Origin: an uncultured Marinobacterium sp.
Lineage (GTDB): Bacteria; Pseudomonadota; Gammaproteobacteria; Pseudomonadales; Balneatricaceae
Direction of reading: 5' to 3'
NCBI GenBank assembly: GCA_947501565.1
Contig: CANMWJ010000030.1
Coordinates: forward strand, 1-33,063
Length of the DNA: 33,063 nt
This document shows positions 15,803 through 24,625 of the stretch, one piece after another. Under the pieces are notes generated by a model. It saw only the letters and a list, made by a program, of their open reading frames with translations, was not told the origin of the DNA and did no database searches. The position numbers were made by a program, and so were the translations under genes. Positions within the stretch are counted from its first letter, which is position 1, and each line of letters opens with the position of its first letter.

Positions 15803-17020
15803 ATGCGTTACTTACTCATTGCCGTACTTATGCTGCTGCCACTGACGGCCAGCGCCAAGGCGCAACTGTCACAGCGTGAGTACCAACTGCTTATAAAAGC
15901 GTTCGAGTCACTTGAGGCTGAACACTACCAGGCCGCCCATGCTCAGCTGATGGCGGCGAAGGATCAGGTCAGCAGCGATTATGCACGGGCGTTGGTGTTC
16001 CACAATCTCGGTCAGGTGGAGTTGCAGCGCGAACGCTACGGCAAAGCACTGGGACACCTGCGCAGCGCGTACGAGCTTAAGGCGCTGCCGGAGGAGCAGC
16101 AGGTTGGCCTGATCCGTACACTGGCGCAACTGAACTGCATGGAAGAGAAGTGGAAGGCCTGTATCGCCCATCTGGAGCACTGGATGGGGGAGATGGGCAA
16201 AACCTCGCCGCAGATGATCAAGGGTGACGACCATCTGCTGCTGGCGCAGGCGTACAGTCAGCTGGAGAGCTGGGCCAAAGTGATCAAGCCGGTCAGCGCA
16301 GCAATTGCCAGTCGTAAGGTCGCACCCGAGAACTGGTATCAGCTGAAGGTGGTGGCGCATATCCGCCTCAGGCAGTGGCGATCCGCCATCCGCGAGCAGA
16401 AACGGATGATCGGTCACTTTGCCGACCGTCCCGACCACTGGCGTCAGCTGGTCTCTCTGCATATGCAGGTGAAGGACCGGAAGTCTGCACTGGCGGATCA
16501 GCGTATGGCGTTCGAGCGTGGCCTGTTGCAGAAGGCGCAGGACTACCGCCTGCTGGCGCAGATGCTACTGCAGGCTGAGATCCCGTTTTACGCGGGGGAA
16601 GTGGTGCAACAGGGCCTGAAGCGTGGCGTACTGAAACAGAGCAAAAAGAACCTGCAGCTGCTCAGCCGCTGCTGGATTCAGGCGCGCGAGCATGAACGGG
16701 CCGTTGCGGCGTTGGCACAACTTAACCGTCTGGCACCGAACGAAAAAAGCCTGACTCAGATGGCGCATATGCAGATCGAACTACAGGACTGGAACGCTGC
16801 GCAGAAAACCCTGCTCAAGGCGCTCAAAGGTGGGCAAGGTAAACAGGCGCGGTTACAGCTCTTACTGGGAATCACCCGTATCAAGCTCAAGCACTATGAT
16901 AAGGCTCGTCAGGCTCTGGCCGCTGCAGCCAGCGATCAACAGCTGAATGCGGCGGTGGAAGGGTGGATGCAGTACCTCAACCAGATCTGGCCTCAGCAGA
17001 CGTTGGCGACTACAAGTTAG
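15803..17020 (+). CDS. Periplasmic TPR protein of the TonB2-type cluster
   Basis: A 405-residue protein with a signal peptide (MRYLLIAVLMLLPLTASAKA), then helical TPR-like repeats throughout, for example EHYQAAHAQLMAAKDQ and DYARALVFHNLGQVELQRER. Vibrio TonB2 clusters end with such a TPR gene. TPRs act as protein-interaction scaffolds; the partner here is unknown, possibly the TtpC/TonB complex or the outer membrane side. It starts one base after the tonB stop with AGAGGTAGG upstream. It is the last gene before a perfect terminator. Confidence 0.85.
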   Translation: MRYLLIAVLMLLPLTASAKAQLSQREYQLLIKAFESLEAEHYQAAHAQLMAAKDQVSSDYARALVFHNLGQVELQRERYGKALGHLRSAYELKALPEEQQVGLIRTLAQLNCMEEKWKACIAHLEHWMGEMGKTSPQMIKGDDHLLLAQAYSQLESWAKVIKPVSAAIASRKVAPENWYQLKVVAHIRLRQWRSAIREQKRMIGHFADRPDHWRQLVSLHMQVKDRKSALADQRMAFERGLLQKAQDYRLLAQMLLQAEIPFYAGEVVQQGLKRGVLKQSKKNLQLLSRCWIQAREHERAVAALAQLNRLAPNEKSLTQMAHMQIELQDWNAAQKTLLKALKGGQGKQARLQLLLGITRIKLKHYDKARQALAAAASDQQLNAAVEGWMQYLNQIWPQQTLATTS

Positions 17021-17040
17021 ACGGATATGGCTAGAAAAAG

Positions 17041-17078
17041 AAAACCCGGTTGCTGTGTGGTAACAGCAACCGGGTTTT
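17041..17078. terminator. Bidirectional intrinsic terminator between TPR gene and trpB
   Basis: A perfect 16-bp stem, AAAACCCGGTTGCTGT / ACAGCAACCGGGTTTT, encloses GTGGTA. A-tract and T-tract ends make it work in both directions, closing the TonB2-type operon (plus) and trpB (minus). Confidence 0.93.
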
Positions 17079-17100
17079 ATGTAACAAGCGTTATAGGGTC

Positions 17101-18303
17101 TTACAGACCCAGTTTGTCCGCCACGTAGTCGGCGTCTTTGTCGCCGCGGCCGGACAGGTTCACCAGAATGGTCTGGTCAGCAGGCAGTTCCGGTGCTTTG
17201 CGCATTGCCCATGCTACCGCGTGGGAGCTTTCCAGCGCTGGGATGATGCCTTCAACCTGAGAGAGGGTCATGAATGCATTCAGACACTCTTCGTCAGTCA
17301 CGGATTGATACTCAACACGGCCCAAGTCTTTCAGGTAGCTGTGCTGTGGACCTACACCCGGGTAGTCCAGACCAGACGCGATCGAGTGAACCGGCATCGG
17401 TTCACCGTCTTCGGTTTCCAGTACGTAACACTTCATGCCGTGGATCTCACCCGGCTTACCCAGAGTCAGGGTAGCGGAGTGCTGATCGGTCTCCAGGCCT
17501 TTACCGGAAGGCTCTACACCCACGATGTTGACCTCTTCATCGTTCAGGAACTCAGTGAACAGGCCCATGGCGTTGGAGCCGCCACCCACACATGCGGTGA
17601 TGTAGTTCGGCAGTTTGTTGTGTTTGTCCTGGAACTGCTGGCGCGCTTCACGGCCGATGATGCTCTGGAAGTCGCGTACCATTTTCGGGAACGGGTGAGG
17701 ACCTACCACGGAACCGATCGCGTAGATGTAGTTCACCGGATCTTTCAGGTACTCTTCGAAGGCGCTGTCTACCGCGTCCTTCAGGGTTGCAGTACCGCGG
17801 GTAACCGGTACCAGTTTGCAGCCCAGAATCTTCATTTTGGTAACGTTCGGGTGTTCTTTCTCGATATCCACCTGGCCCATGTGGATCTCACACGGGATAC
17901 CTACCAGGGCACAGGCAGTTGCCAGTGCAACACCGTGCTGACCGGCACCGGTCTCGGCGATCACTTTGGATTTACCCATGTATTTCGCCAGCAGGGCTTC
18001 ACCCAGGCAGTGGTTGATCTTGTGGGCACCGGTGTGGTTCAGGTCTTCACGTTTCAGGAAGATCTGCGCACCACCCAGTTTGTCGCTCAGGCGTTTTGCG
18101 TGGTAGATCGGGCTAGGACGGCCCACGTAATCAGCAAACAGCGAAGCCAGTTCGTTCTTAAACTCGTCGGTGTGACGAATCTCTTCGTAGGCGCGGTCGA
18201 TCTCATCCATGATCTCTTTCAGTTCAGGTGGGATGATCTGTCCGCCGTATTCACCAAAGAAACCGTTGGTATCCGGCATCGCCGCAAAATCAAACTTACT
18301 CAT
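17101..18303 (-). CDS. trpB: Tryptophan synthase beta chain, without adjacent trpA
   Basis: A 400-residue PLP enzyme that condenses indole and serine to tryptophan. The PLP lysine is Lys95 in HTGAHKINH, and Glu117 in AETGAGQHG is the catalytic Glu. GGGSNA binds the PLP phosphate, and SGRGDKD is the C-terminal signature. No trpA or trpF lies nearby, unlike usual trpBA operons. The COMM-domain stretch [20 protein letters not shown] differs from the usual MGxxDxxRQxxNVxRM form (Lys/Glu in place of Arg/Gln). It may be a second, stand-alone TrpB or the organism's only one. It begins at an ATG after AGCGAGGTAAC. Confidence 0.93.
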   Translation of the reverse strand: MSKFDFAAMPDTNGFFGEYGGQIIPPELKEIMDEIDRAYEEIRHTDEFKNELASLFADYVGRPSPIYHAKRLSDKLGGAQIFLKREDLNHTGAHKINHCLGEALLAKYMGKSKVIAETGAGQHGVALATACALVGIPCEIHMGQVDIEKEHPNVTKMKILGCKLVPVTRGTATLKDAVDSAFEEYLKDPVNYIYAIGSVVGPHPFPKMVRDFQSIIGREARQQFQDKHNKLPNYITACVGGGSNAMGLFTEFLNDEEVNIVGVEPSGKGLETDQHSATLTLGKPGEIHGMKCYVLETEDGEPMPVHSIASGLDYPGVGPQHSYLKDLGRVEYQSVTDEECLNAFMTLSQVEGIIPALESSHAVAWAMRKAPELPADQTILVNLSGRGDKDADYVADKLGL

Positions 18304-18359
18304 GTTACCTCGCTGTAAACCTTATCGCTTCTTTTTGTATCGCAAAAAGGAATATAAAT

Positions 18360-18382
18360 CGGTTGGCGGGGTGTGCCAACCG
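18360..18382 (-). terminator. Possible terminator downstream of the MCP gene
   Basis: CGGTTGGC (18360-18367) pairs with GCCAACCG (18375-18382) around a seven-base loop, between trpB and the MCP gene. On the minus strand it is followed by the AT-rich ATTTATATTCC rather than a true T-tract, so termination is only plausible. Confidence 0.4.
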
Positions 18383-18407
18383 TTAGGATCAATTATTTCA
18401 ATCGGGA

Positions 18408-20069
18408 TCAGTGTTGGGAGGGCCAGTAACCGATACGGAAACCGCCCCAATGACGGCCGTTGACGAAGATCGGCACAGACAGGTCGTGCATGATCTCGCC
18501 CGTGTCCCGTTTATAGGTTTGCAGCAGCATGCGTTCCGTGTGGCAACCGCAACGGGCACCGGTACGGTCGTTGAAGAGACGTTTACTGCGGCTTTTCACC
18601 AGATCGGTGTTGTAGTCTCCGGTCGGTGGATGGGCAAACTGATTGTTGTGGGTTGGCACGTAGCCGTTCGGATCGGTGACAATCGCGTACACTAGGCTCT
18701 CATGGTTGTTGAGCGCCATCTCCTGCACAGACGGCAGGGCGCTGTCAGTGAACTGATCGTAACGGGTGGTGAACTTCTGTGGATTGGTATCTGCGATCGG
18801 TTGGTAGTCACGGTCGAACAGATCAGCTTCGCTCAAAGTGCCGGACCGAATCGCATTCTCGAATACGGACTGGATACGGTCGGCATAACTGCGGGCCGTT
18901 TCAAAGAACACTTTGTGATAGTTGGTTTCTGTGTGCTCAGCCAATACCGCACTGGAGACTTCGGCGACCTCCATCAGGGAGGCGGCCTGGCTGGCCAGCT
19001 GTTTCACTTCATCATCACTGGAGATGATCTCGGAGCGGATCTTCTGGATCGAATCGGAGATCAGCAGCAGGTTGTCCTGATTGTTAGCCGCACCGTCAGC
19101 GATTTCGGAGACCTGCTCCTCGACGGAGGAGGCCTGCGCGGAGATGCCGCCCAGCTGCTCGCTCACCGTCGCCATAATGCTGCTGCCTTCCTCGACGTTC
19201 TCAGACAGCGCAGTAATGCGTGAGACCACCTGATGGGTCTCCGCCTGGATCTCGTCGACGATGGTTTCAACTTCACCGGTTGCACCGGCGGTACGTGCGG
19301 CAAGCTGACGTACCTCGTCGGCCACGACGGCAAAGCCGCGACCGTGCTCACCCGCGCGTGCCGCTTCAATCGCCGCGTTCAGGGCGAGCAGGTTGGTCTG
19401 TTCGGCGATCTCTTCGATCACCTTGGTAACACTCTGGATCTTGGCAGACTTCTCATTCAGTTGTTCGATCAGCGTCAGAGTTTCACAGGACTGTTCGTTT
19501 AGCAGGGCGATCTTCTGCAGTGCCAGCTCCAGCGATTGCTGGCCCTCTTCGCAGGTATCCTTGGCGTGTTTGGCCAGTTCGGCAGCACGGGAGGCCTGAT
19601 CGGCGGACTGCTGCACGGTTGCAGTCATATTCTGCGAGTTATCCGCGATCTGAGCGATCTCATTAACCTGCACGTCCAGTTTGTTTTTCAGGTTGTCTGC
19701 CGAGAAGGAGACTTCGGCGGCAGCGATGGCGTTGGAGTTGGTTTTATCCGACAGCAAACTGCTGATCGCCTGACCTGCGTGACAACCGCGTGCCAGTTTC
19801 TCCAGAGCTGGCGTAAAGTACTCGGCATCTGCGCTGGATTGGCCATGGGCGGCTTCAGAGGTCTGGGAGAGAATAGGGGCGACGATTCTGGAGTGTACGG
19901 CGAATTTTGCAATTGCCGTTGTCAGCAGTGAGACGACAACAACCGCGCTGAGCGTGGTTACAGATACGCCTGTAACGAAGGCGATTGCCGCACCGATCAG
20001 TAAGACGACCGCTACTACCGTGTAGCTTTTCAGGTAAAAACCTGACACAGAGTTGTTCATCCGATGCAC
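18408..20069 (-). CDS. Methyl-accepting chemotaxis protein with C-terminal sensor-like domain
   Basis: A 553-residue transducer. Two adjacent membrane helices (about residues 16-35 and 38-57) leave no periplasmic domain. The signalling hairpin tip is unmistakable: [20 protein letters not shown] followed by [20 protein letters not shown]. After the signalling helices a further domain of about 165 residues (385-553) ends with [20 protein letters not shown], a conserved C-terminal, Cache-like segment found in some proteobacterial MCPs. The sensor would therefore be cytoplasmic. It contains RCGCHTE (a CxCH, not a CxxCH heme site). The ligand is unknown. A start three codons later (MNNS) is possible. 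Confidence 0.88.
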   Translation of the reverse strand: MHRMNNSVSGFYLKSYTVVAVVLLIGAAIAFVTGVSVTTLSAVVVVSLLTTAIAKFAVHSRIVAPILSQTSEAAHGQSSADAEYFTPALEKLARGCHAGQAISSLLSDKTNSNAIAAAEVSFSADNLKNKLDVQVNEIAQIADNSQNMTATVQQSADQASRAAELAKHAKDTCEEGQQSLELALQKIALLNEQSCETLTLIEQLNEKSAKIQSVTKVIEEIAEQTNLLALNAAIEAARAGEHGRGFAVVADEVRQLAARTAGATGEVETIVDEIQAETHQVVSRITALSENVEEGSSIMATVSEQLGGISAQASSVEEQVSEIADGAANNQDNLLLISDSIQKIRSEIISSDDEVKQLASQAASLMEVAEVSSAVLAEHTETNYHKVFFETARSYADRIQSVFENAIRSGTLSEADLFDRDYQPIADTNPQKFTTRYDQFTDSALPSVQEMALNNHESLVYAIVTDPNGYVPTHNNQFAHPPTGDYNTDLVKSRSKRLFNDRTGARCGCHTERMLLQTYKRDTGEIMHDLSVPIFVNGRHWGGFRIGYWPSQH

Positions 20070-20162
20070 CCGAGCTTATTCTTCTTATTGACGGTTAAAG
20101 ACCGAAGAATAACACCCACAAAAATAAAGCCATTCGGACTTTAGTCGTAAGAATCTGGCGGC

Positions 20163-20411
20163 TTAGCTGAAATCGAAACCCAGCTGGATTTCATCCTGCT
20201 TGGCGGGGAGGAATCCGCGCAGTTTTTGTTCGCGGCTGATCTGTTTCAGCAGCGTGCGGCCTTCCTGATAGGAGGGAGCGACGGTGTGGGTAACTGAGCT
20301 TCCTTCATGCGTGCCGTCTCCCCAGCACTGTGTGACGATCCAATCGCCAAACAGATCCTGGTACAGGCGCACGATGAAATATTCTTGCTCTTTTCGCCAG
20401 CGTAGAATCAA
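20163..20411 (-). CDS. Small WGR-domain-like protein
   Basis: About 82 residues resembling a single WGR domain: RLYQDLFGDWIVTQCWGDGT (residues 15-34), then an alpha-helical tail RTLLKQISREQKLRGF. WGR domains bind nucleic acid or protein in larger proteins, including PARPs; the stand-alone form has no assigned function. The third motif residue is Asp rather than Arg (WGD). The start is uncertain: TTG at 20411 is the best available codon, and the reading frame stays open upstream without an ATG. It diverges from pdxB. Confidence 0.65.
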   Translation of the reverse strand: MILRWRKEQEYFIVRLYQDLFGDWIVTQCWGDGTHEGSSVTHTVAPSYQEGRTLLKQISREQKLRGFLPAKQDEIQLGFDFS

Positions 20412-20544
20412 CTGAGGTGTTACCGTTTGATGAATCGTGTCGTGAAATTTATAGTGCGGCGCATTGAGCCTGAATCAGACGGTTTTGTAAAGCCTGAAAG
20501 CCTATAAAATGGGCGTTTATCGCAATTTTCCCGGGGAAACGAAT

Positions 20545-21681
20545 TTGAGAATTGTAGCGGATGAAAATATGCCTCTTGTCGAGGAGATCTTTTCCGAAAT
20601 CGGCGAGGTAAACCGGGTTCCGGGGCGTACCATGTCGGCCTCCGACCTTGAGGGCGCTGACCTTCTTCTGGTGCGTTCGGTCACACCGGTAAACGCAGCG
20701 TTGATCGGGGACGCCAGTCTGCAGTTTGTTGGTACCGCCACCATCGGTACGGACCATATTGATACCGACCATCTGGCGCAGCGTCAGATTCCATTTAGCA
20801 GCGCCCCCGGATGTAACGCCGACGCGGTGGTGGAATATGTGATCAGTGCCCTGTTCCACCTTGCGCAGTCACAAGGTTTCGATCCGGCCGAGCGTACCTT
20901 TGGTATCGTGGGTGTTGGTAACGTGGGGGGGCGTTTGCATAAACGTCTGGCCGGGTTGGGTTACAAGGTGCTGCTGAACGATCCGCCGCGTCAGGCAGCG
21001 GGCGAGAGTGGGTTTGTCGATCTGGACCAGCTGATAGCTGAGGCGGATATGCTTTGTCTGCATACACCGCTGACCCGTGATGGCGATCATCCGAGTTACC
21101 ATTTGTTTAATGAAGAACGCCTGAAGGCGTTGAAACCCAACACAATTCTGCTTAACGCCGGGCGTGGGCCGGTGATCGACAACCACGCATTGCTGCAGGT
21201 GAAACAGCAGCGTGAAGATCTGACGCTGGTATTGGATGTGTGGGAGCATGAACCCGTGGTTGATCCGGCGCTGGCGGCACTGACCGAGATCGCTACGCCA
21301 CATATCGCGGGCTACAGCCATGACGGCAAGATCCGTGGCACCTATATGCTGTACGAGGCATGTTGTCGTGCATTGGGGCGCGAGGTGACCAAATCTCTGG
21401 AGGATTTCCTGCCGGATCCCGCGTTGGGCGAAGTGCGCGTCAATGAGCAGATCGATGCCCTGGAGCTGATCCGCTTACGCTACGATCCCTACCGCGATGA
21501 CCGCAACCTGCGTCACACGCTGGCGCTTGCAGAGCAACCGCGCGCAGAAGCGTTTGATCGCTTGCGTAAAACCTACCCACAGCGCCGTGAGTTCAGTTCC
21601 CTGCAGGTCAAGGGTGCGCTGACGCAGGAACAGCACGAGCAGTTCAGCGCACTGGGATTTCAGGTCGCGGTAGATGCATAA
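20545..21681 (+). CDS. pdxB: Erythronate-4-phosphate dehydrogenase
   Basis: PdxB oxidises 4-phosphoerythronate in the DXP-dependent pyridoxal 5'-phosphate pathway. TTG at 20545 is chosen as start because it gives the family N-terminus LRIVADENMP and is preceded by GGGGAA at about five bases; an in-frame upstream ATG at 20509 would add twelve atypical residues. It contains the NAD-binding GIVGVGNVGGR, the catalytic Arg in NAGRGPVID, Glu in VWEHEP and His in TPHIAGYS, plus the C-terminal PdxB dimerisation domain. It is 378 residues long, normal for the family. PLP from this pathway would serve TrpB and AlaA in the same window. Confidence 0.94.
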   Translation: MRIVADENMPLVEEIFSEIGEVNRVPGRTMSASDLEGADLLLVRSVTPVNAALIGDASLQFVGTATIGTDHIDTDHLAQRQIPFSSAPGCNADAVVEYVISALFHLAQSQGFDPAERTFGIVGVGNVGGRLHKRLAGLGYKVLLNDPPRQAAGESGFVDLDQLIAEADMLCLHTPLTRDGDHPSYHLFNEERLKALKPNTILLNAGRGPVIDNHALLQVKQQREDLTLVLDVWEHEPVVDPALAALTEIATPHIAGYSHDGKIRGTYMLYEACCRALGREVTKSLEDFLPDPALGEVRVNEQIDALELIRLRYDPYRDDRNLRHTLALAEQPRAEAFDRLRKTYPQRREFSSLQVKGALTQEQHEQFSALGFQVAVDA

Positions 21682-21736
21682 ATCCCTTAAAGTAGGCGGT
21701 TTGTCCGATCAGATTGTTAGGATTCAACGTACGTAG

Positions 21737-22450
21737 ATGGTAGACGCGCTGAAAAAGCTTCCGGCAACCCCCTCCCTGATGGAGCTGAAACCCAAAGTGG
21801 GTGAGAAGATTCAGCTGGAATCACGCTCACCCAGTGGTCGTTTCACGACACGTCTGGTGGGTTATAAAGAGGGAGGAAGCCTGATGGTAACCGCCAGTGC
21901 TTCATCCGGGCGTGAACCGGTACTGACCGAAGGTCAGCGGCTCACCGCGCGTCTGCTGTGCGGTAACCATATTGCGGCGTTCAGCACCCGAATTCTGAAG
22001 GTGCACCATACACCGTTTGCCTATTGGCATCTGGAGTACCCGCAACAACTGGAAGTACGTCGTATCCGCCAGCACACCCGCGTGCCGGTGAATCTGAAAG
22101 TATCCATGGATGAATACGAAGAGGGCACTATTCTGACCGGCGTCTGGCCATGCTCGGGTTTCTGCACCGACCTGAGCCTGCAGGGCGCCTGCGTCGAAGT
22201 ATCCGCTCCACTGGGTAAAGTGGGCGATAAACTGTATCTGACGGTACGCGTGACCGTGGCCGATATCGATCAGGTGATTCTGGCACCTGTCATGATCCGC
22301 AATCTGGTACAGACCGAGGGGACACCCGCCAGTGTATACAGACACGGCGTAGAGTTTTTGGAGTTGGACGAGGACACACGTCTGATTCTGGCAAGTTTCG
22401 TTTATCAGCAATTCCTGGTGGAGACCGGGCATATTGATGATCTGGAATAG
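21737..22450 (+). CDS. YcgR-like PilZ-domain protein
   Basis: A 237-residue protein with an N-terminal YcgR-N-like beta domain (about residues 15-105) and a PilZ domain (about 106-230). The c-di-GMP binding motifs are intact: RxxxR as R111-QHT-R115, and DxSxxG as D145-L-S147-LQ-G150. It probably links cyclic di-GMP to motility or surface behaviour. There is no flagellar gene nearby. It has an ATG start and is followed 12 bp later by the ATP-NAD-kinase-like gene. Confidence 0.88.
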   Translation: MVDALKKLPATPSLMELKPKVGEKIQLESRSPSGRFTTRLVGYKEGGSLMVTASASSGREPVLTEGQRLTARLLCGNHIAAFSTRILKVHHTPFAYWHLEYPQQLEVRRIRQHTRVPVNLKVSMDEYEEGTILTGVWPCSGFCTDLSLQGACVEVSAPLGKVGDKLYLTVRVTVADIDQVILAPVMIRNLVQTEGTPASVYRHGVEFLELDEDTRLILASFVYQQFLVETGHIDDLE

Positions 22451-22462
22451 AGGATTCAAAGG

Positions 22463-23575
22463 GTGTTTAGACTGGGTTTGATCGTAAATCCGCTGGCCGG
22501 TGTCGGTGGCAGCGTGGCATTAAAAGGCAGTGATGGCGCTGAAACCGCGCGTAAAGCGCTGGAACTGGGTGCTGAACCCAAAGCTAACCTGCGGACGCTG
22601 CAGGCGCTGGAAGTGCTGAGCGGGCTGGATATGAAGCTGGTGACCTATCCCGGTGAGATGGGAGAGGATGTTGCGCGCGAAGCGGGTTTTGAGCCAGAAG
22701 TGGTCGGTGAGATTACTGCCGGGGCAACCACGGAGAAAGACACAGAGAACGCCGCAAAAGCATTGGTGGAACACGGTGTCGATCTGATCCTGTTCGCCGG
22801 TGGTGACGGTACAGCACGTAATATCTGTAATGCCCTGCATGAGAGCTTCCCGGTATTGGGTATTCCCGCGGGTGTGAAGATCCACTCCGGCGTGTATGCG
22901 GTAACGCCGAAGGCAGCCGGTGAGATCGTTGCCATGCTGGTACGTGGTGAGCTGGTTACCCTGGGTGATCAGGAAGTGCGCGATATCGACGAAGACGCGT
23001 TCCGCTCCGGCGTCGTACGCGCTAAGTATTACGGTGAGCTTCAGGTGCCTCAGGAACACCGCTACCTGCAGCACGTGAAAGACGGCGGTAAAGAGGTCGA
23101 GGAGCTGGTGCTCGACGATATCGCGGCGGACTTCGTTGAACAGATGGAAGACGACGTGCGCTACATCATGGGCTCCGGCACCACCGTGCAGTCCGTAATG
23201 GATGAGCTGGGGCTCGGTAACACGCTGTTGGGCGTCGATCTGATCGAAAACGGTGAATTGATTGCGTCCGACTGTACTGCCGAGCAGCTGCTGCAGCTGA
23301 CCGAAGGCCACGAGACGCGTCTGGTGATCACCATCATCGGTGGTCAGGGGCATATCATCGGCCGTGGTAACCAGCAGCTGAGCCCGGCATTGCTGAAGCA
23401 GATCGGCAAAGAGAACATGCGTGTTATCGCTACCAAGAGCAAACTGCGTGAGCTGGATGGGCGCCCGTTGATCGTCGATAGCGGTGACAGTGAGGTCAAC
23501 AAGATGCTGTCTGGCGTGATTCCGGTGGTGACCGGTTATCACGACTCAGTTCTCTACCGTGTGGCAGATCTCTGA
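22463..23575 (+). CDS. ATP-NAD kinase-like protein (COG3199 type)
   Basis: A 370-residue protein of the ATP-NAD/AcoX kinase family. NPLAGVGG (residues 9-16) is at the N-terminus. GGDGT (113-117) is the hallmark phosphate-donor motif of NAD kinases and diacylglycerol kinases. A second nucleotide-handling stretch is IIGGQGHIIGRGNQQLSP. It is longer than canonical NadK, and the physiological substrate of this subgroup is not settled. The start is GTG after AGAGGA at about nine bases. It may be co-transcribed with the PilZ gene. Confidence 0.85.
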   Translation: MFRLGLIVNPLAGVGGSVALKGSDGAETARKALELGAEPKANLRTLQALEVLSGLDMKLVTYPGEMGEDVAREAGFEPEVVGEITAGATTEKDTENAAKALVEHGVDLILFAGGDGTARNICNALHESFPVLGIPAGVKIHSGVYAVTPKAAGEIVAMLVRGELVTLGDQEVRDIDEDAFRSGVVRAKYYGELQVPQEHRYLQHVKDGGKEVEELVLDDIAADFVEQMEDDVRYIMGSGTTVQSVMDELGLGNTLLGVDLIENGELIASDCTAEQLLQLTEGHETRLVITIIGGQGHIIGRGNQQLSPALLKQIGKENMRVIATKSKLRELDGRPLIVDSGDSEVNKMLSGVIPVVTGYHDSVLYRVADL

Positions 23576-23617
23576 TCGGCCCGCTAAGCTGAAAGCAGGT
23601 TGCTGGGGAGAGAGATT

Positions 23618-23869
23618 ATGCTGCTACATCTGATCGCATTTGTACTGTATCGTCTCTCGCCTGTCTGGATGCAGGACCGCACACCGGACGAAAAACACTT
23701 CTATCGCCGCCTGTTTACCGAGAAACACCGCGCTAAACGCAAGGCGGTGAAATATATCTGGTTATCAGCAGCGTCGCTGCTGATCCTCTTTCCCTCCGTG
23801 CCGTTGATGGTCTTTATCGGTCTACTATCAACTTTTCTTTCGTTCAGTTTGCTTGATGAATCTGCCTGA
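23618..23869 (+). CDS. Small membrane protein of unknown function
   Basis: An 83-residue protein with a hydrophobic N-terminus (LLHLIAFVLYRL), a basic middle part (RRLFTEKHRAKRKAVK) and one or two C-terminal membrane helices (residues 46-80). ATG 23618, preceded by GGGGAGAGAG, was chosen over a longer frame starting six codons upstream. No family was recognised. It may be the last gene of the PilZ/NAD-kinase-like unit. Confidence 0.65.
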   Translation: MLLHLIAFVLYRLSPVWMQDRTPDEKHFYRRLFTEKHRAKRKAVKYIWLSAASLLILFPSVPLMVFIGLLSTFLSFSLLDESA

Positions 23870-23938
23870 AACCTTTCTGTAATAAGTCGGCTGTAAAGTT
23901 TGCCGCAGGTTTCTTACACGGAATTCATGAGGCTTACG

Positions 23939-24508
23939 ATGAAAAAACTGATTGCTGGTGCCGTTATTGCAGGCGCCCTGATGAGCGTTTACGGTTGCCA
24001 GTCCACAGCGACTAAACAAGAAGCTGCTAAGCCTGTAGCTGAAGCGCCTAAACTGAACAACGATGATCTGTACGAAGTAGCTCACGAAGGCCGCTACTAC
24101 GTATTTGATGATTTCAAAACTTACCAGTCTTTCCTGCAGGTTGGTGAGACTTCTTACCGCAAAGTATTCATCGGTGGTGGCCCACACGGTGAAACTCTGG
24201 TTCACGGTCTGCGTGGCAAAGACAAGAAAAAACTGTCTGGCATCGCTGGTGTAGAGATGTTCGCCGGTAAAATGGAAGCAGCAGAAGACTTCTACGGCGA
24301 AATGCGCGGTGAAGATGGTCGTCTGTACGTTTTCAACACCCTGGAAGACATGGAAGACCTGCGTAAGGTTGGTGAAGCGCCATACCGTTTCACTCAGATC
24401 GGTGCGGGCCCACAGGGGCAGACTGTTGTATTTGTCCTGAACAAATCCAACAAGAAAAAAGGGCCAGTTGCACTGGTTAAGCGCTTCAAAGAAATGAACG
24501 GCATGTAA
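23939..24508 (+). CDS. Lipoprotein with internal duplication, unknown function
   Basis: A 189-residue predicted lipoprotein. A signal peptide ends in SVYGC, with Cys20 as lipidation site, followed by an Ala/Lys/Pro-rich linker. Two homologous modules follow: residues 51-88 and 127-164 share 17 of 38 positions (G-R-x-Y-V-F ... V-G-E-x-x-Y-R ... I-G-x-G-P-x-G-x-T). Each begins with an acidic helix and ends in a Lys-rich turn. Codon choice is strongly biased (GGT, CGT, GAA, CTG), which suggests high expression. Start ATG 23939 follows GAGG at about seven bases; an upstream in-frame start has no such support. No known family was recognised. Confidence 0.8.
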   Translation: MKKLIAGAVIAGALMSVYGCQSTATKQEAAKPVAEAPKLNNDDLYEVAHEGRYYVFDDFKTYQSFLQVGETSYRKVFIGGGPHGETLVHGLRGKDKKKLSGIAGVEMFAGKMEAAEDFYGEMRGEDGRLYVFNTLEDMEDLRKVGEAPYRFTQIGAGPQGQTVVFVLNKSNKKKGPVALVKRFKEMNGM

Positions 24509-24531
24509 GCCAGGCTTTTCTTGAGCGGAAT

Positions 24532-24558
24532 AAAAAAGGGCCTGTATGGCCCTTTTTT
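24532..24558 (+). terminator. Intrinsic terminator of the duplicated lipoprotein gene
   Basis: AAAAAAGGGCC / GGCCCTTTTTT with a five-base loop (TGTAT), 24 bases after the stop codon. It is strong on the plus strand and near-symmetric, so it can also act for minus-strand transcripts. Confidence 0.9.
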
Positions 24559-24625
24559 AGTTTTGGTAAGGCAACATCACCCGTAGGTTAGTTATCGCGC
24601 AGCGATGCCTAACACAAGTAAGCCA

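Noticed and set aside
17050-18318. 422-codon open frame antisense to trpB
   Set aside because: A shadow of trpB, whose catalytic motifs are complete; it also begins inside the terminator.
18789-20069. Heme-binding site in the MCP (RCGCHTE near the C-terminus)
   Set aside because: The spacing is CxCH, not CxxCH, and the domain is predicted to be cytoplasmic, so covalent heme attachment is not expected.
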